Positions 39,988 to 48,953 of a stretch of 64,000 bases of DNA are shown here, piece by piece. This DNA is from Sphingomonas sp. (GTDB lineage: Bacteria; Pseudomonadota; Alphaproteobacteria; Sphingomonadales; Sphingomonadaceae): assembly GCF_019746665.1 (NCBI RefSeq), contig NZ_JAIERS010000005.1, positions 248,001 through 312,000 on the forward strand. The letters are read 5' to 3'. Position numbers and translations under genes: made by a program. How positions within the stretch are numbered: position 1 is the first letter of the stretch; every line of letters begins with the position of its first letter. The notes under the pieces were generated by a model that saw only the letters and a program-made list of their open reading frames with translations, was not told the origin of the DNA and did no database searches.

Positions 39988-40113
39988 AGCTCCTCCCCTG
40001 CAAGGGGAGGTGGCAGCCGCGCCAGCGGCTGACGGAGGGGTATTGCCGTTGATCGACCGGGGATACCCCTCCAACGCGCCTTCGGCGCGCCACCTCCCCT
40101 TGCAGGGGGAGCT
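39988..40113. repeat. Family-B intergenic repeat block overlapping the hmgA stop codon
   Basis: A 126-base near copy of the 37379-37511 block. Outer arms GCTCCTCCCCTGCAAGGGG and CCCCTTGCAGGGGGAGC face each other, and inner GGAGGGGTAT / ATACCCCTCC boxes are also inverted. The right end supplies the TAG stop of hmgA at 40112-40114. It separates hmgA from the YqcI/GntA-like gene. Confidence 0.75.
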
Positions 40114-41395
40114 AAGGCACCCGCGCTTTCGGAAATCCCTGCCACACCGCGTCATAATCCTCGTCGAGCGCGCCGCTCTCCACGGCGAAGGCGGTCGGGC
40201 CATAGACCCAGCGGCTCTCGACCATGAAGGCGAGCGTATTGTCGATCTTGTGCGGCTTCAGCTCGGCCTCGCTCGCGCCGCGCCAGCTGGCCACATCCGG
40301 CCCGTGCCCCGCCATCTGGTTGTGGAGCGAGAGCGCGCCGGGGACGAACCCGCCCTGCTTCGCGTCATAGGCGCCGTGGATCAGCCCCATCGCTTCCGAC
40401 ATCACGTTGCGGTGGAACCAGGGTGGGCGGAACGTGTCCTCCGCCACCATCCAGCGCGGCGGGAAGATCACGAAATCGGCGTTGGCGGTGCCCGCCACGT
40501 CGCTGGGCGAGGTGAGCACGGTGAAGATCGACGGATCGGGGTGATCGAAGCTCACCGTGCCGATGGTGTTGAACCGCGCCAGATCATAGCGGCACGGCGC
40601 GAGATTGCCGTGCCACGCCACCACATCGAGCGGCGAGCGGCCGAGATCGGAGCGCCACAGCGCGCCCTGATATTTCTGCACCAGCTCGAAATCGCCCTCG
40701 ACATCCTCGAACCAGGCGACCGGCACCTCGAAATCGCGCGGGTTGGCGAGGCCGTTGGCGCCGATCGGGCCGAGTTCGGGCAGGCGGAAGGGCTGGCCGA
40801 AATTCTCCGCGACATAACCGCGCGCCTGGCCATCGGGCAGGGTCACGCGGAAGCGCACGCCGCGCGGGATCAGCGCCATATGGCCGGGCGCTACCTCGAT
40901 CCGGCCGAGTTCGGTGAGGAGGATGAGCCGGCCCTGTTCGGGCAGGATCAGCAGCTCGCTATCGGCCGAGACGAAGGCGCGCGCGGCCATGTCGCGCCCG
41001 GCGCGGTAGAGGTGCAGCGCGACGCCCGACTGCGCCGCCGCGCCTTCGCCCGCCGCGAGCATCGTCGTCAGGCTGTCGAGCCAATCGGCCTCGGGGATGA
41101 TGTCGAGCGGCCCCCAGCGCAGCCGGTTGGGCGCGTGCGGCCCCGGTGCCGCGGGCGTGGCGAAGTGGGGCGCGCCTTCGTAGCGGGTGAAGGCGGGGTG
41201 CGCGGCGGAGGGCCGCAGGCGGTAAAGCCAGGAGCGGCGATTCTCATGCCGGGGCGCGGTGAAGGCGCTGCCGGAAAGCTGCTCGGCATAGAGCCCGAAG
41301 GCGGGCTTTTGTGGCGAGTTGCGCCCAACGGGGAGCGCGCCGGGCACCGCCTCGGTTTCGAAATAGCTGCCGAAGCCGGTCATGTAGTTGGTCAT
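40112..41395 (-). CDS. hmgA: Homogentisate 1,2-dioxygenase
   Basis: Opens the ring of homogentisate to maleylacetoacetate in tyrosine and phenylalanine catabolism. In the 427 residues, [19 protein letters not shown] is the N-terminal signature, [14 protein letters not shown] lies in the cupin core, and [20 protein letters not shown] plus [12 protein letters not shown] carry the iron-binding His, Glu and His. The following enzymes, maleylacetoacetate isomerase and fumarylacetoacetase, are not seen beside it. It lies downstream of hppD in the same direction, separated by a 160-base gap with a family-C repeat. Confidence 0.96.
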   Translation of the reverse strand: MTNYMTGFGSYFETEAVPGALPVGRNSPQKPAFGLYAEQLSGSAFTAPRHENRRSWLYRLRPSAAHPAFTRYEGAPHFATPAAPGPHAPNRLRWGPLDIIPEADWLDSLTTMLAAGEGAAAQSGVALHLYRAGRDMAARAFVSADSELLILPEQGRLILLTELGRIEVAPGHMALIPRGVRFRVTLPDGQARGYVAENFGQPFRLPELGPIGANGLANPRDFEVPVAWFEDVEGDFELVQKYQGALWRSDLGRSPLDVVAWHGNLAPCRYDLARFNTIGTVSFDHPDPSIFTVLTSPSDVAGTANADFVIFPPRWMVAEDTFRPPWFHRNVMSEAMGLIHGAYDAKQGGFVPGALSLHNQMAGHGPDVASWRGASEAELKPHKIDNTLAFMVESRWVYGPTAFAVESGALDEDYDAVWQGFPKARVP

Positions 41396-41426
41396 TGGGT
41401 TGCCTTTGTTCCTGCGCCCACTGCCA

Positions 41427-41536
41427 TCCCGACTTCCCCGGCGAAGGCCGGGGTCCAGCAGCCGCTCGGCACGGATGGGAGTGCTTCATCGGCCAGCGTT
41501 CGGTCACTGGGCCCCGGCCTTCGCCGGGGAAGGGGG
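41427..41536. repeat. Family-C intergenic repeat block
   Basis: Two facing CCCCGGCGAAGGCCGGGG / GCCCCGGCCTTCGCCGGGG elements, about 80 bases apart, like the block at 28415-28523. It sits between hppD and hmgA, two genes of one pathway on the same strand, and may modulate read-through or transcript ends. Confidence 0.7.
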
Positions 41537-41555
41537 AAGCGGGCGGTTGGCGTCG

Positions 41556-42602
41556 TTATTCCGCCCCCGCCGGGATCACCCCGCGGCGGATCTGATCGAG
41601 CTCGATCGACTCGAACAGCGCCTTGAAATTGCCCTCGCCGAAGCCGTCATTGCCCTTGCGCTGGATGATCTCGAAGAAGATCGGCCCGACCATGTTCTCG
41701 GTGAAAATCTGCAGCAGCAGCCCGCCGCCCGTCTCCGGGGCGCCGTCGATCAGGATCTTGCGCTTGCGCATTTCCTCCACGTCATGCCCGTGGCCGGGCA
41801 GGCGCTTGTCGATCAGATCGAAGTAGGTGTCGATCGTGTCCTGGAACTTGATGCCGTTGGCGCGCAGCTGATCGACGGTCGCGAAGATGTCGTCGGTCGC
41901 CATCGCCAGGTGCTGGATGCCCTCGCCCTTATAATCCTTGATGAACTCCTCGATCTGCGAGTGATCGTCCTGGCTTTCGTTCAAGGGGATACGGATCTTG
42001 TCGTCGGGCGCGGTCATCGCCTTGCTGAACAGCCCGGTCGCCTTGCCCTCGATGTCGAAATAGCGAATCTGGCGGAAGTTGAAGAGCCGCTCATAATAAT
42101 CGGCCCAATAATCCATCCGCCCGCGCTTCAGATTATGCGTCAGATGATCGAGCGTGTGCAGCCCGGTCGCGTTGGCGTCGCGCGTCGCGCCGGGAACGGG
42201 CTCGAACGCGCTCTCGAAGAAATCGCCGCCGTCCTGCACCAGATAAAGCGTCGCGCCGCCAATGCCCTCGATCGCCGGCAGGCCATAGACGCCGGCGGTT
42301 TGGGTCGCGCCGCGTTCGATCGCGCGGGCAAAGGCAGCGGGGGCATCCGCCACGAAAAAGCCCATCGCGCTCGCCGAAGGGCCATGCTCGGCGCGGAACG
42401 CCGCGACCGGGCCGCTCGCCTCCATGTTGAGCAGATAGTTCATCGTCCCCTGCGCGTAATGCCGGATCGGGCGCTCGCGGTGGGTGGCGATGTGAGTGAA
42501 GCCCAACTTCACGAACAGATCGGCCATCGCCTCGGGCTGGGGATGGGTGAATTCGACGAAAGCGAAGCCGTTCAGGCCCATCGGGTTATCGTGGCTGATC
42601 AT
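41556..42602 (-). CDS. hppD: 4-hydroxyphenylpyruvate dioxygenase
   Basis: Converts 4-hydroxyphenylpyruvate to homogentisate, the step before hmgA. The 348-residue VOC-fold enzyme has two halves; GLHTLDHLTHNL holds the first iron histidine, GIQHLAMATDDI the second and PIFFEIIQRKG the glutamate. LLLQIFTENMVG and GFGEGNFKALFESIE are C-terminal family marks. ATG 42602 (MISHDNPMGLNGFAFVEF) fixes the start; the longer open frame is the shadow of the divergent gene. An AT-rich 100-base gap upstream should hold its promoter. Confidence 0.96.
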   Translation of the reverse strand: MISHDNPMGLNGFAFVEFTHPQPEAMADLFVKLGFTHIATHRERPIRHYAQGTMNYLLNMEASGPVAAFRAEHGPSASAMGFFVADAPAAFARAIERGATQTAGVYGLPAIEGIGGATLYLVQDGGDFFESAFEPVPGATRDANATGLHTLDHLTHNLKRGRMDYWADYYERLFNFRQIRYFDIEGKATGLFSKAMTAPDDKIRIPLNESQDDHSQIEEFIKDYKGEGIQHLAMATDDIFATVDQLRANGIKFQDTIDTYFDLIDKRLPGHGHDVEEMRKRKILIDGAPETGGGLLLQIFTENMVGPIFFEIIQRKGNDGFGEGNFKALFESIELDQIRRGVIPAGAE

Positions 42603-42705
42603 CGCGGGGAGCGCTCCAAAACAAGTATCAGATGAAACTATATAGCCGATTGAAGCCGGCCGTGCCAGCGGGCAGTGAAGGGCGGATGCGTCAGGAAGCC
42701 CTCGA

Positions 42706-43347
42706 GTGATCGCTCTGTCCCGCCGCGACCGGACGCTCGCGGTCGCGCTGTCGCTGCTCGCGGGCTTTGTCGACGCGATCGGCTTCGTGCTGACGGGCGG
42801 CTTCTTCGTGTCGTTCATGAGCGGCAATTCGACCCGGCTCGGCGCGGCGCTCGCCGCCGGGGAGCGCGCGGCGCTGCTCGCGGGGCTGCTGATCGCGATG
42901 TTCGTCGCCGGGGTGGTGCTCGGCGCGTTGGTGGGGCGCTGGGCGGGGGTGGGCAAGCGCCCCGCGATCCTGGCGCTCACGGGTGCCTTGCTCGCCCTCG
43001 CCGCGCTGCTGGGTGATCTGGGGGCGCCGTATGTCGCGGTCGCGCTGGTCGCGCTGGCGATGGGCGCGGAGAACATCTTCTTCGAGGAAGCCGGCGAGGT
43101 GCGGCTAGGGCTGACCTATATGACCGGGCGGCTGGTGAAGATCGGCCAGGCGATCGCCGCCGCGCTGACGGGTGGGGCGCGGTGGGGTTGGGTGCCGCAT
43201 CTGCTGCTGTGGCTCGGCCTGCTCGGCGGCGCGACGCTGGGGACGCTCGCGCATCACTGGCTGGGGAGCGACGCGCTGTGGCTCGCCGCGCTCTGGACGC
43301 TGGCGCTGCTCGCGCTCAAACTGGTGCTGCCCGATGCTGAAGCTTGA
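42706..43347 (+). CDS. YoaK family (DUF1275) membrane protein
   Basis: A 213-residue membrane protein with about six spans. The start GTG 42706 leads to LSLLAGFVDAIGFVLTGGFFVSFMSGNSTRLG, which is the DUF1275/YoaK hallmark (VD.IG...FvsfMSGNtt). FFEEAGEVRLGLTYMTGRLVKIGQAIA is the second conserved block. Function is unknown; the family is suggested to include small-molecule transporters. It overlaps the MarR gene by 14 bases, which suggests the MarR protein controls it. Confidence 0.82.
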   Translation: MIALSRRDRTLAVALSLLAGFVDAIGFVLTGGFFVSFMSGNSTRLGAALAAGERAALLAGLLIAMFVAGVVLGALVGRWAGVGKRPAILALTGALLALAALLGDLGAPYVAVALVALAMGAENIFFEEAGEVRLGLTYMTGRLVKIGQAIAAALTGGARWGWVPHLLLWLGLLGGATLGTLAHHWLGSDALWLAALWTLALLALKLVLPDAEA

Positions 43348-43780
43348 CGCCTTTCTGCCGTATCGCCTGTCGGTCGCGTCGAACCGGGTGTCGGCGGCGG
43401 TGGCGACCGCCTATCAGGCGCTGTTCGGCCTCAGCATCCCGCAGTGGCGGCTGATCGCGGTGATCGCGGAAGGCGCGGGGCTCACCCAGCAGGCGCTCGG
43501 CGCGCGCACGCAAATGGACAAGGTGACGGTGAGCCGCGCCGCGATCGCGTTGGTCGAGCGCGGACTGGTGGCGCGCGCGGCGCATCCGGGGGATCAGCGC
43601 GCGCATCTGCTGTCGCTGACGCCCGCGGGGCGGGCGCTCTACGAAAGCGTCGCGCCCAAGGCGCTCGAGCTGGAGGCGCGCATCTTCGCCGGGTTCGATG
43701 CCGGGGAACTCGCGCGTTTCGCCGAGATGCTCGCCCGGATCGAGGTGGCGGCGGCGGCGATCGAGCCCGAACGGGGTTGA
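43334..43780 (+). CDS. MarR family transcriptional regulator
   Basis: A 148-residue winged-helix repressor. [36 protein letters not shown] covers helices 2-4 and the recognition helix, [27 protein letters not shown] the wing, and flanking helices give the dimer interface. MarR proteins often respond to aromatic acids. Likely controlled genes are the overlapping YoaK gene and possibly hppD, which is divergent from YoaK and belongs to aromatic degradation; the link is inferred. Confidence 0.88.
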   Translation: MLKLDAFLPYRLSVASNRVSAAVATAYQALFGLSIPQWRLIAVIAEGAGLTQQALGARTQMDKVTVSRAAIALVERGLVARAAHPGDQRAHLLSLTPAGRALYESVAPKALELEARIFAGFDAGELARFAEMLARIEVAAAAIEPERG

Positions 43781-43862
43781 TGGCAGCGCGCCCGGGCGGC
43801 TAAGCAGCGGCCAGCCTCCCCAGGGCGTTTTCGCATTCTACGAGTACCGAAAGGGAGGAATC

Positions 43863-45899
43863 ATGTCCTTTGTCGATCGCGCTGGCCTGAGCGTCGCCGC
43901 CAAGCTGGCTGACTTCATCGAGGCGCAAGTGCTGCCCCCGCTCGGCATCGAGCCTGCCGGCTGGTGGGCGGGCGTCGCCGACATCTTCGCGCGGTTCGCG
44001 CCCGAAAATGCCGCGCTGCTCGCCAAGCGCGACGCGCTGCAGGCGGCGATCGACGCGCGTTACGCGGCGGGTGGCGCGGTCGACGAGGCCTTCCTGCGCG
44101 AGATTGGCTATCTCGTCCCCGAACCCGCGCCGTTCACGATCGAGACGGCCAATGTCGATCCCGAAATCGCGACGATGGCCGGGCCGCAGCTCGTCGTCCC
44201 CGTGCTCAACGCCCGGTTCGTGCTCAACGCCGCGAACGCGCGTTGGGGGAGCCTATATGATGCGCTCTACGGCACCGACGCGCTCGATGCGCCGCCGGCG
44301 CGCCCCGGCGGCTATGATGTGGCGCGCGGTGACGCGGTGGTGGCGCGCGCCAAGGCCTTCCTCGATCAGGCGATCCCCGGCTGGCGCGATGACGCGCATC
44401 TCGTCGGGCGCGGCGAGGGCGCTAAGTTGTTCCGCCACAACGGCTTGCATATCGAGGTCCGCCACGACGCCAACGCCGTTGCAGCACGCGATCCTGATGG
44501 CGTGTCCGACGTGATCCTCGAATCGGCGCTCACCACGATCGTCGACCTGGAAGACTCGGTCGCCGCGGTCGATGCCGAGGACAAGGTCGCGGCCTATGCC
44601 AATTGGCTGGGGCTGATGCGTGGGAGTCTGGAGGAGACGTTCGACAAGGGCGGCAAGCCGCTCACCCGCCGGCTCAACCCCGATCGCAGCTACACCGCGC
44701 CCGATGGCACCGCCTTCACGCTTCCGGGCCGCTCGCTGCTGTTCGTGCGCAATGTCGGGCATCTGATGACGACGCCCGCCGTGAAGCTCCCTGGCGGCGG
44801 CGAGGCGCCCGAGGGCATTCTCGACGCGATCGTCACCTCGACCATCGCGCTCCACGACCTGCGCGGGCTGGGGCGCTATCGCAACAGCCGGGCGGGTAGC
44901 GTCTATATCGTCAAGCCCAAGATGCACGGGCCGGAGGAGTGCGGGTTCACCAACCGGCTGTTCGATGCCGTGGAGGAATTGCTCGGCCTGGCCCGCCATA
45001 CCATCAAGGTCGGCGTGATGGATGAGGAGCGGCGCACCTCCGCCAATCTCGCCGCCTGCATCGAGGCGGTGAAGGGCCGGATCGTCTTCATCAACACCGG
45101 CTTCCTCGATCGCACGGGCGACGAAATCCACACCGCGATGGCCGGCGGTCCGGTGATCCCCAAGGCGGCGATGAAGGCGAGCGAGTGGATCAGCGCCTAT
45201 GAGGACCGCAACGTCCGCATCGGCCTCGCCTGCGGCCTGTCCGGCCGGGCGCAGATCGGCAAGGGCATGTGGGCGGCGCCCGATCGGATGGCGGACATGG
45301 TCGCGCAGAAGATCGGCCACCCGATGGCGGGCGCCAACACCGCCTGGGTGCCCTCGCCGACCGCGGCGACGCTCCATGCGCTCCATTATCATCAGGTCGA
45401 TGTGTTCGCCCGCCAGCGCGAGATCGCCGGCGAGGCGGTGCCGCCGCTCGCCAAGCTGTTGAGCGTGCCCTTCGCGGGCGGGCGCAACTGGACGCCGGAG
45501 GAAGTCGAGCGCGAGCTGGACAACAACGCACAAGGCATTCTCGGTTATGTCGTGCGCTGGATCGATCAGGGCATTGGCTGTTCGAAAGTGCCCGACATCA
45601 ACGATATTGGGCTGATGGAAGACCGCGCGACGCTGCGCATCTCCTCGCAGCACATCGCCAATTGGCTGAAGCACGGCGTGTGCACGGCCGAGCAGGTCGA
45701 CGCCGCCTTCGCGCGAATGGCGGCGAAGGTCGATGCGCAGAATGCCGGCGATCCGCTCTACCGGCCGATGGCGGGCGATCCTGAAGGGCTGGCGTACCAG
45801 GCCGCCCGCGCGCTGGTGTTCGAGGGCGCGGCGCAGCCCAATGGCTATACCGAGCCGCTGCTCCACAAATATCGCGCGCTGGCAAAGGCGCGGGGATAG
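43863..45899 (+). CDS. glcB: Malate synthase G
   Basis: Condenses glyoxylate with acetyl-CoA to malate. The 678 residues begin at ATG 43863 behind a GGGAGG site. [19 protein letters not shown] contains the Mg2+ and catalytic acidic residues, [32 protein letters not shown] and [16 protein letters not shown] follow, and [23 protein letters not shown] is C-terminal. It is about 45 residues shorter than E. coli GlcB but no motif seems lost. No isocitrate lyase proper lies nearby; the glyoxylate source here is unknown. Confidence 0.95.
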   Translation: MSFVDRAGLSVAAKLADFIEAQVLPPLGIEPAGWWAGVADIFARFAPENAALLAKRDALQAAIDARYAAGGAVDEAFLREIGYLVPEPAPFTIETANVDPEIATMAGPQLVVPVLNARFVLNAANARWGSLYDALYGTDALDAPPARPGGYDVARGDAVVARAKAFLDQAIPGWRDDAHLVGRGEGAKLFRHNGLHIEVRHDANAVAARDPDGVSDVILESALTTIVDLEDSVAAVDAEDKVAAYANWLGLMRGSLEETFDKGGKPLTRRLNPDRSYTAPDGTAFTLPGRSLLFVRNVGHLMTTPAVKLPGGGEAPEGILDAIVTSTIALHDLRGLGRYRNSRAGSVYIVKPKMHGPEECGFTNRLFDAVEELLGLARHTIKVGVMDEERRTSANLAACIEAVKGRIVFINTGFLDRTGDEIHTAMAGGPVIPKAAMKASEWISAYEDRNVRIGLACGLSGRAQIGKGMWAAPDRMADMVAQKIGHPMAGANTAWVPSPTAATLHALHYHQVDVFARQREIAGEAVPPLAKLLSVPFAGGRNWTPEEVERELDNNAQGILGYVVRWIDQGIGCSKVPDINDIGLMEDRATLRISSQHIANWLKHGVCTAEQVDAAFARMAAKVDAQNAGDPLYRPMAGDPEGLAYQAARALVFEGAAQPNGYTEPLLHKYRALAKARG

Positions 45900-45902
45900 G
45901 CC

Positions 45903-46454
45903 TCAGCCGATCAGGCGGTACATCAGCCCCAATGTCTGCCCGCCAAGCTCGCTGGTGAAATCGCCGGCGAGTTCGGCGGCGAGCGTCACCACCGAGGAGA
46001 GCCGTCCGCCCTCGGCGGTGATGCGGCTCCATGCCGCCGCCTCGGTGCGCGGATCGAGACCGCCAGAGGCATCGACCGCGACCAGCAGCTGGAACCCCGC
46101 CGCCAGCGCGTCGAGCGCGGTGCGCTGGACGACGATCTCGCTCGCCACGCCGGCGAGGATCAGCAGCTGCCGCCCCTCCAGCGCCGTGACGAGGCCGGTG
46201 TCCGAGAGGGCCGAAGTCGTCACGCGTGGGCGCAAATCCCCGCCGCCGAGCGGCCCCGTCACCGCCGTCAGGAAGTCACCGCCCTGGCTCACCAGCGAGC
46301 AATAGGCCGGCAGGCGGTGCAGGGCGCAGAGTTCGGCGAGTACGCCCGCCGCGCGCTCGATGCGGTCGCGCGGGTTGGTCTGGCTGGCGGGGACGATCCC
46401 TTCCTGCAGATCAAGGAACAACACGGCGCAATTGGCAGGGGTGGGCAGGAGCAT
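45903..46454 (-). CDS. Isochorismatase-fold protein lacking the usual catalytic Cys and Lys
   Basis: A 183-residue cysteine-hydrolase-superfamily fold. AVLFLDLQEGIV has the conserved Asp15. At the position of the nucleophile the family has G-V-x-T-E-x-C-V; here it is GVASEIVVQRTALDA with Val108. In the segment where the catalytic lysine is expected (LRPRVTTSALSDTGL) no lysine occurs. It could be an isochorismatase-type enzyme that works without Cys, like EntB, or a binding protein. ATG 46454 follows a purine-rich AAAGGGAAAG. It converges on glcB. Confidence 0.78.
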   Translation of the reverse strand: MLLPTPANCAVLFLDLQEGIVPASQTNPRDRIERAAGVLAELCALHRLPAYCSLVSQGGDFLTAVTGPLGGGDLRPRVTTSALSDTGLVTALEGRQLLILAGVASEIVVQRTALDALAAGFQLLVAVDASGGLDPRTEAAAWSRITAEGGRLSSVVTLAAELAGDFTSELGGQTLGLMYRLIG

Positions 46455-46617
46455 CGGCTTTCCCTTTCGCTGGAACGGCTTACGGTAACAGACGATCACG
46501 CGCCGCCTGCTTCTACGCCGCTATCCCGCGCGCCGCCACGGGGCCGCGTCCGCCGCGCCTTTCCTTTGCCCTCCGTCTGAAAATCGAATATCCGGTATGG
46601 GCGAGGAGAGCCGCGTC

Positions 46618-48099
46618 ATGGAGCATGTCGACGTTATCGTGGTGGGGGCCGGTATCTCGGGTATTGGCGCGGGCTGGCATTTGCAGAACAAGGCGCCCGA
46701 TCGCAGCTACATGATCCTGGAAGGGCGCGGCGCGATTGGCGGGACGTGGGATCTGTTCCGCTACCCCGGCATCCGCTCCGATTCGGACATGTACACGCTG
46801 GGCTACAGCTTCGAGCCATGGACCAACCCCAAGGCGATCGCCGACGGTCCCTCGATCAAGGCCTATGTCGAGGGGGTCGCCAGCAAATACGGGATCGACC
46901 GCCATATCCGCTTCAACCATCACGTCCTCGCCGCGCGTTGGGACAGCGGGGCGGCGCGCTGGATCGTCACCGCGCGGACCGAGGGGCGCGAGGTCGAGTA
47001 TAGCTGCAATTTCCTGTTCATGTGCTCGGGCTATTACAACTACGCCCGCGGCCACATGCCCGATTTCCCGTGCGCCGAGAGCTTCCGGGGCCAGCTGATC
47101 CACCCGCAGTTCTGGCCGGACAAGCTGGATTACGCCGGCAAGCGCGTCGTCGTGATCGGATCGGGCGCGACCGCGGTGACGCTGGTGCCCGAACTCGCCA
47201 AACAGGCCGCGCGCGTCACGATGCTCCAGCGCTCGCCCACCTATGTCGTGTCGCGCCCCAGCGAGGACGCGATCGCCAATCGGCTGCGGACGCTGCTGCC
47301 GGCCAAGGTCGCCTATGGCATCACCCGCTGGAAGAACGTGCTGTTCAGCCTCTATTTCTTCAACGCCGCGCGCAAGCATCCGGAGCGCGCCAAGGAGCGC
47401 GTGCTGACGATGCTCGCCGAGCATCTGCCGAGCGAAACGATCGCCCGGCATTTCACCCCGCGCTACAATGTGTGGGACCAGCGGCTATGCCTGGTGCCCG
47501 ATGCCGACATGTTCGCGGCGATCAAGGGGGGGCGGGCCGATGTCGTCACCGATCGCATCGCCCGGTTCGACGAAGGCGGGATCGTGCTCGAATCGGGGGC
47601 GCGGCTCGATGCCGATATCGTCGTCTCGGCGACCGGACTGGAGCTGCAATTGCTGAGCGACGTCGCGTTCAGCGTCGATGGCCGCGCGGTGAACCTGGCG
47701 GACTGCTTCAGCTATAAGGGCATGATGTATAGCGACGTGCCCAATCTGGCCTCGTCCTTCGGCTACACCAATGCGAGCTGGACGCTGAAGGCGGACCTGA
47801 CCTGCGGCTATGTCTGTCGGCTGCTCAACACGCTCAAGAAGCGCGGGCTGCGCCAGGCGACGCCGCGCATCGCGCATGATGTGGAGGCGCAGCCCTTCCT
47901 CGATTTCACCTCGGGCTATGTCACTCGCGCGCTCGAACGTTTTCCCAAGCGCGGCAACCGCGCGCCGTGGCGGGTGCATCAGAATTACGCCAAGGATCTG
48001 ATGGCGCTCCGCTTCGGCTCGGTGGACGACGAGATGGAATTTTCGAACCCCGCGCCGGGCCGGGCGGCGGTGGGGCAGGGGGAACGGGTGCCGGCGTGA
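46618..48099 (+). CDS. Flavin-containing monooxygenase, Baeyer-Villiger (EthA-like) type
   Basis: FAD- and NADPH-dependent oxygenase of 493 residues, oxidising ketones or sulfides. The N-terminal VDVIVVGAGISGIGAGWHLQ is the FAD Rossmann motif. GGTWDLFRYPGIRSDSDMYTLGYSFEPW is strongly EthA-like (split here around FRYPGIRSDSDM). VVVIGSGATAVTLVPELA is the NADPH Rossmann motif. SPTYVVSRP follows. An ATG at 46597 also exists; 46618 has GAGGAG at the better distance. It diverges from the isochorismatase-fold gene. The substrate is unknown. Confidence 0.87.
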   Translation: MEHVDVIVVGAGISGIGAGWHLQNKAPDRSYMILEGRGAIGGTWDLFRYPGIRSDSDMYTLGYSFEPWTNPKAIADGPSIKAYVEGVASKYGIDRHIRFNHHVLAARWDSGAARWIVTARTEGREVEYSCNFLFMCSGYYNYARGHMPDFPCAESFRGQLIHPQFWPDKLDYAGKRVVVIGSGATAVTLVPELAKQAARVTMLQRSPTYVVSRPSEDAIANRLRTLLPAKVAYGITRWKNVLFSLYFFNAARKHPERAKERVLTMLAEHLPSETIARHFTPRYNVWDQRLCLVPDADMFAAIKGGRADVVTDRIARFDEGGIVLESGARLDADIVVSATGLELQLLSDVAFSVDGRAVNLADCFSYKGMMYSDVPNLASSFGYTNASWTLKADLTCGYVCRLLNTLKKRGLRQATPRIAHDVEAQPFLDFTSGYVTRALERFPKRGNRAPWRVHQNYAKDLMALRFGSVDDEMEFSNPAPGRAAVGQGERVPA

Positions 48100-48124
48100 C
48101 GAGATAGCTGACCGGCCCGCGAGC

Positions 48125-48240
48125 ACCGGCCCCTCTCCCAACCCTCTCCCCTGAAGGGGAGAGGGCTTAAACTCCTCATCAAATTATCTTTCCTCTCCCC
48201 TTCAAAGGCGTGGGTAGGGGGGAGGGGCTTCAGGAGCCGA
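48125..48240. repeat. Family-A intergenic repeats (two copies)
   Basis: One good copy (CTCTCCCCTGAAGGGGAGAG around 48142-48161, preceded by CCTCTCCCAACC) and one degenerate copy (CTCTCCCCTTCAAAGGCG from about 48195) between the monooxygenase gene and the TetR operon. Confidence 0.7.
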
Positions 48241-48283
48241 ACGCCTGCCATCGGCAACCTGCAAGAAGCTCGCCCCTTCCCTT

Positions 48284-48299
48284 GTTCGTTCGAACGAAC
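48284..48299. promoter_or_regulatory. Perfect 16-bp palindrome, candidate TetR operator
   Basis: GTTCGTTCGAACGAAC at 48284-48299 is a perfect palindrome ending three bases before the regulator ATG at 48303. TetR-family regulators bind such sites to repress their own operon; here that would be the efflux operon downstream. The position over the start region suggests the transcript begins very close to, or at, the start codon. Confidence 0.7.
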
Positions 48300-48302
48300 T
48301 AG

Positions 48303-48953
48303 ATGCGCGTCATGGCGAGTCGCGAGACGCATGAACGACTGCTCGACATCGCGGTCGAGGAATTCGGGGCGAAGGGCCTCGAAGGTGCGAGCACGCGCAG
48401 CATCGCCGCCGCCGCCGGCACCGCGATGTCGTCGATCACCTATCATTATGGCGGCAAGGAAGGCCTGTACCTCGCGGCCGCCGATCACATCGCCCGCCGC
48501 ACCGCCGAGGAATTCGGCCCGAACCTGGCGCTCGCGAGCGAGAAGCTGCCCGAGGACGCCGTCGCGGCGCGCGCGTTGCTTCAGCGCATGATCGCCGATT
48601 TCGCCGACAAGATGGTGAGCCCCGAGATCGAGGCGCGCTCGCTGTTCATCGTGCGCGAACAGATGCGCCCGACCCAGGCGTTTGATCGTATCTACGGCGG
48701 GCTGCTCGGCACGATGCTGGGCCAGCTCGCCGAACTGGTCTGCATCGCGACGGCCTCGCACGATCGCTACCGCGCGCGGCTACTGACCGTCACGCTGATC
48801 GGGCAGGTGATCGTGATGCGGGCGTCGCGCGCATCGTGCCTGCGCCTGCTCGAACGCGATCAGCTCGACGCCGCGCTGGTCGCCGATCTCAAGGCGCGCA
48901 TCGCCGCCAATATCGACGCCATTCTCGATTCGATCCGCCAGGAGCCCGCATGA
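48303..48953 (+). CDS. TetR family regulator with CerR-type C-terminal domain
   Basis: Likely repressor of the efflux genes that follow, 216 residues. RLLDIAVEEFGAKGLEGASTRSIAAAAGTAMSSITYHYGGKEGLY is the classic TetR helix-turn-helix (residues about 12-55). The C-terminal half (LPEDAVAARALLQRMIADFAD, then EARSLFIVREQMRPTQAF) matches the CerR/DUF1956 ligand-binding type. ATG 48312 is an alternative start; neither has a clear Shine-Dalgarno. Its stop overlaps the EmrA-like start (ATGA at 48950). Confidence 0.9.
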   Translation: MRVMASRETHERLLDIAVEEFGAKGLEGASTRSIAAAAGTAMSSITYHYGGKEGLYLAAADHIARRTAEEFGPNLALASEKLPEDAVAARALLQRMIADFADKMVSPEIEARSLFIVREQMRPTQAFDRIYGGLLGTMLGQLAELVCIATASHDRYRARLLTVTLIGQVIVMRASRASCLRLLERDQLDAALVADLKARIAANIDAILDSIRQEPA

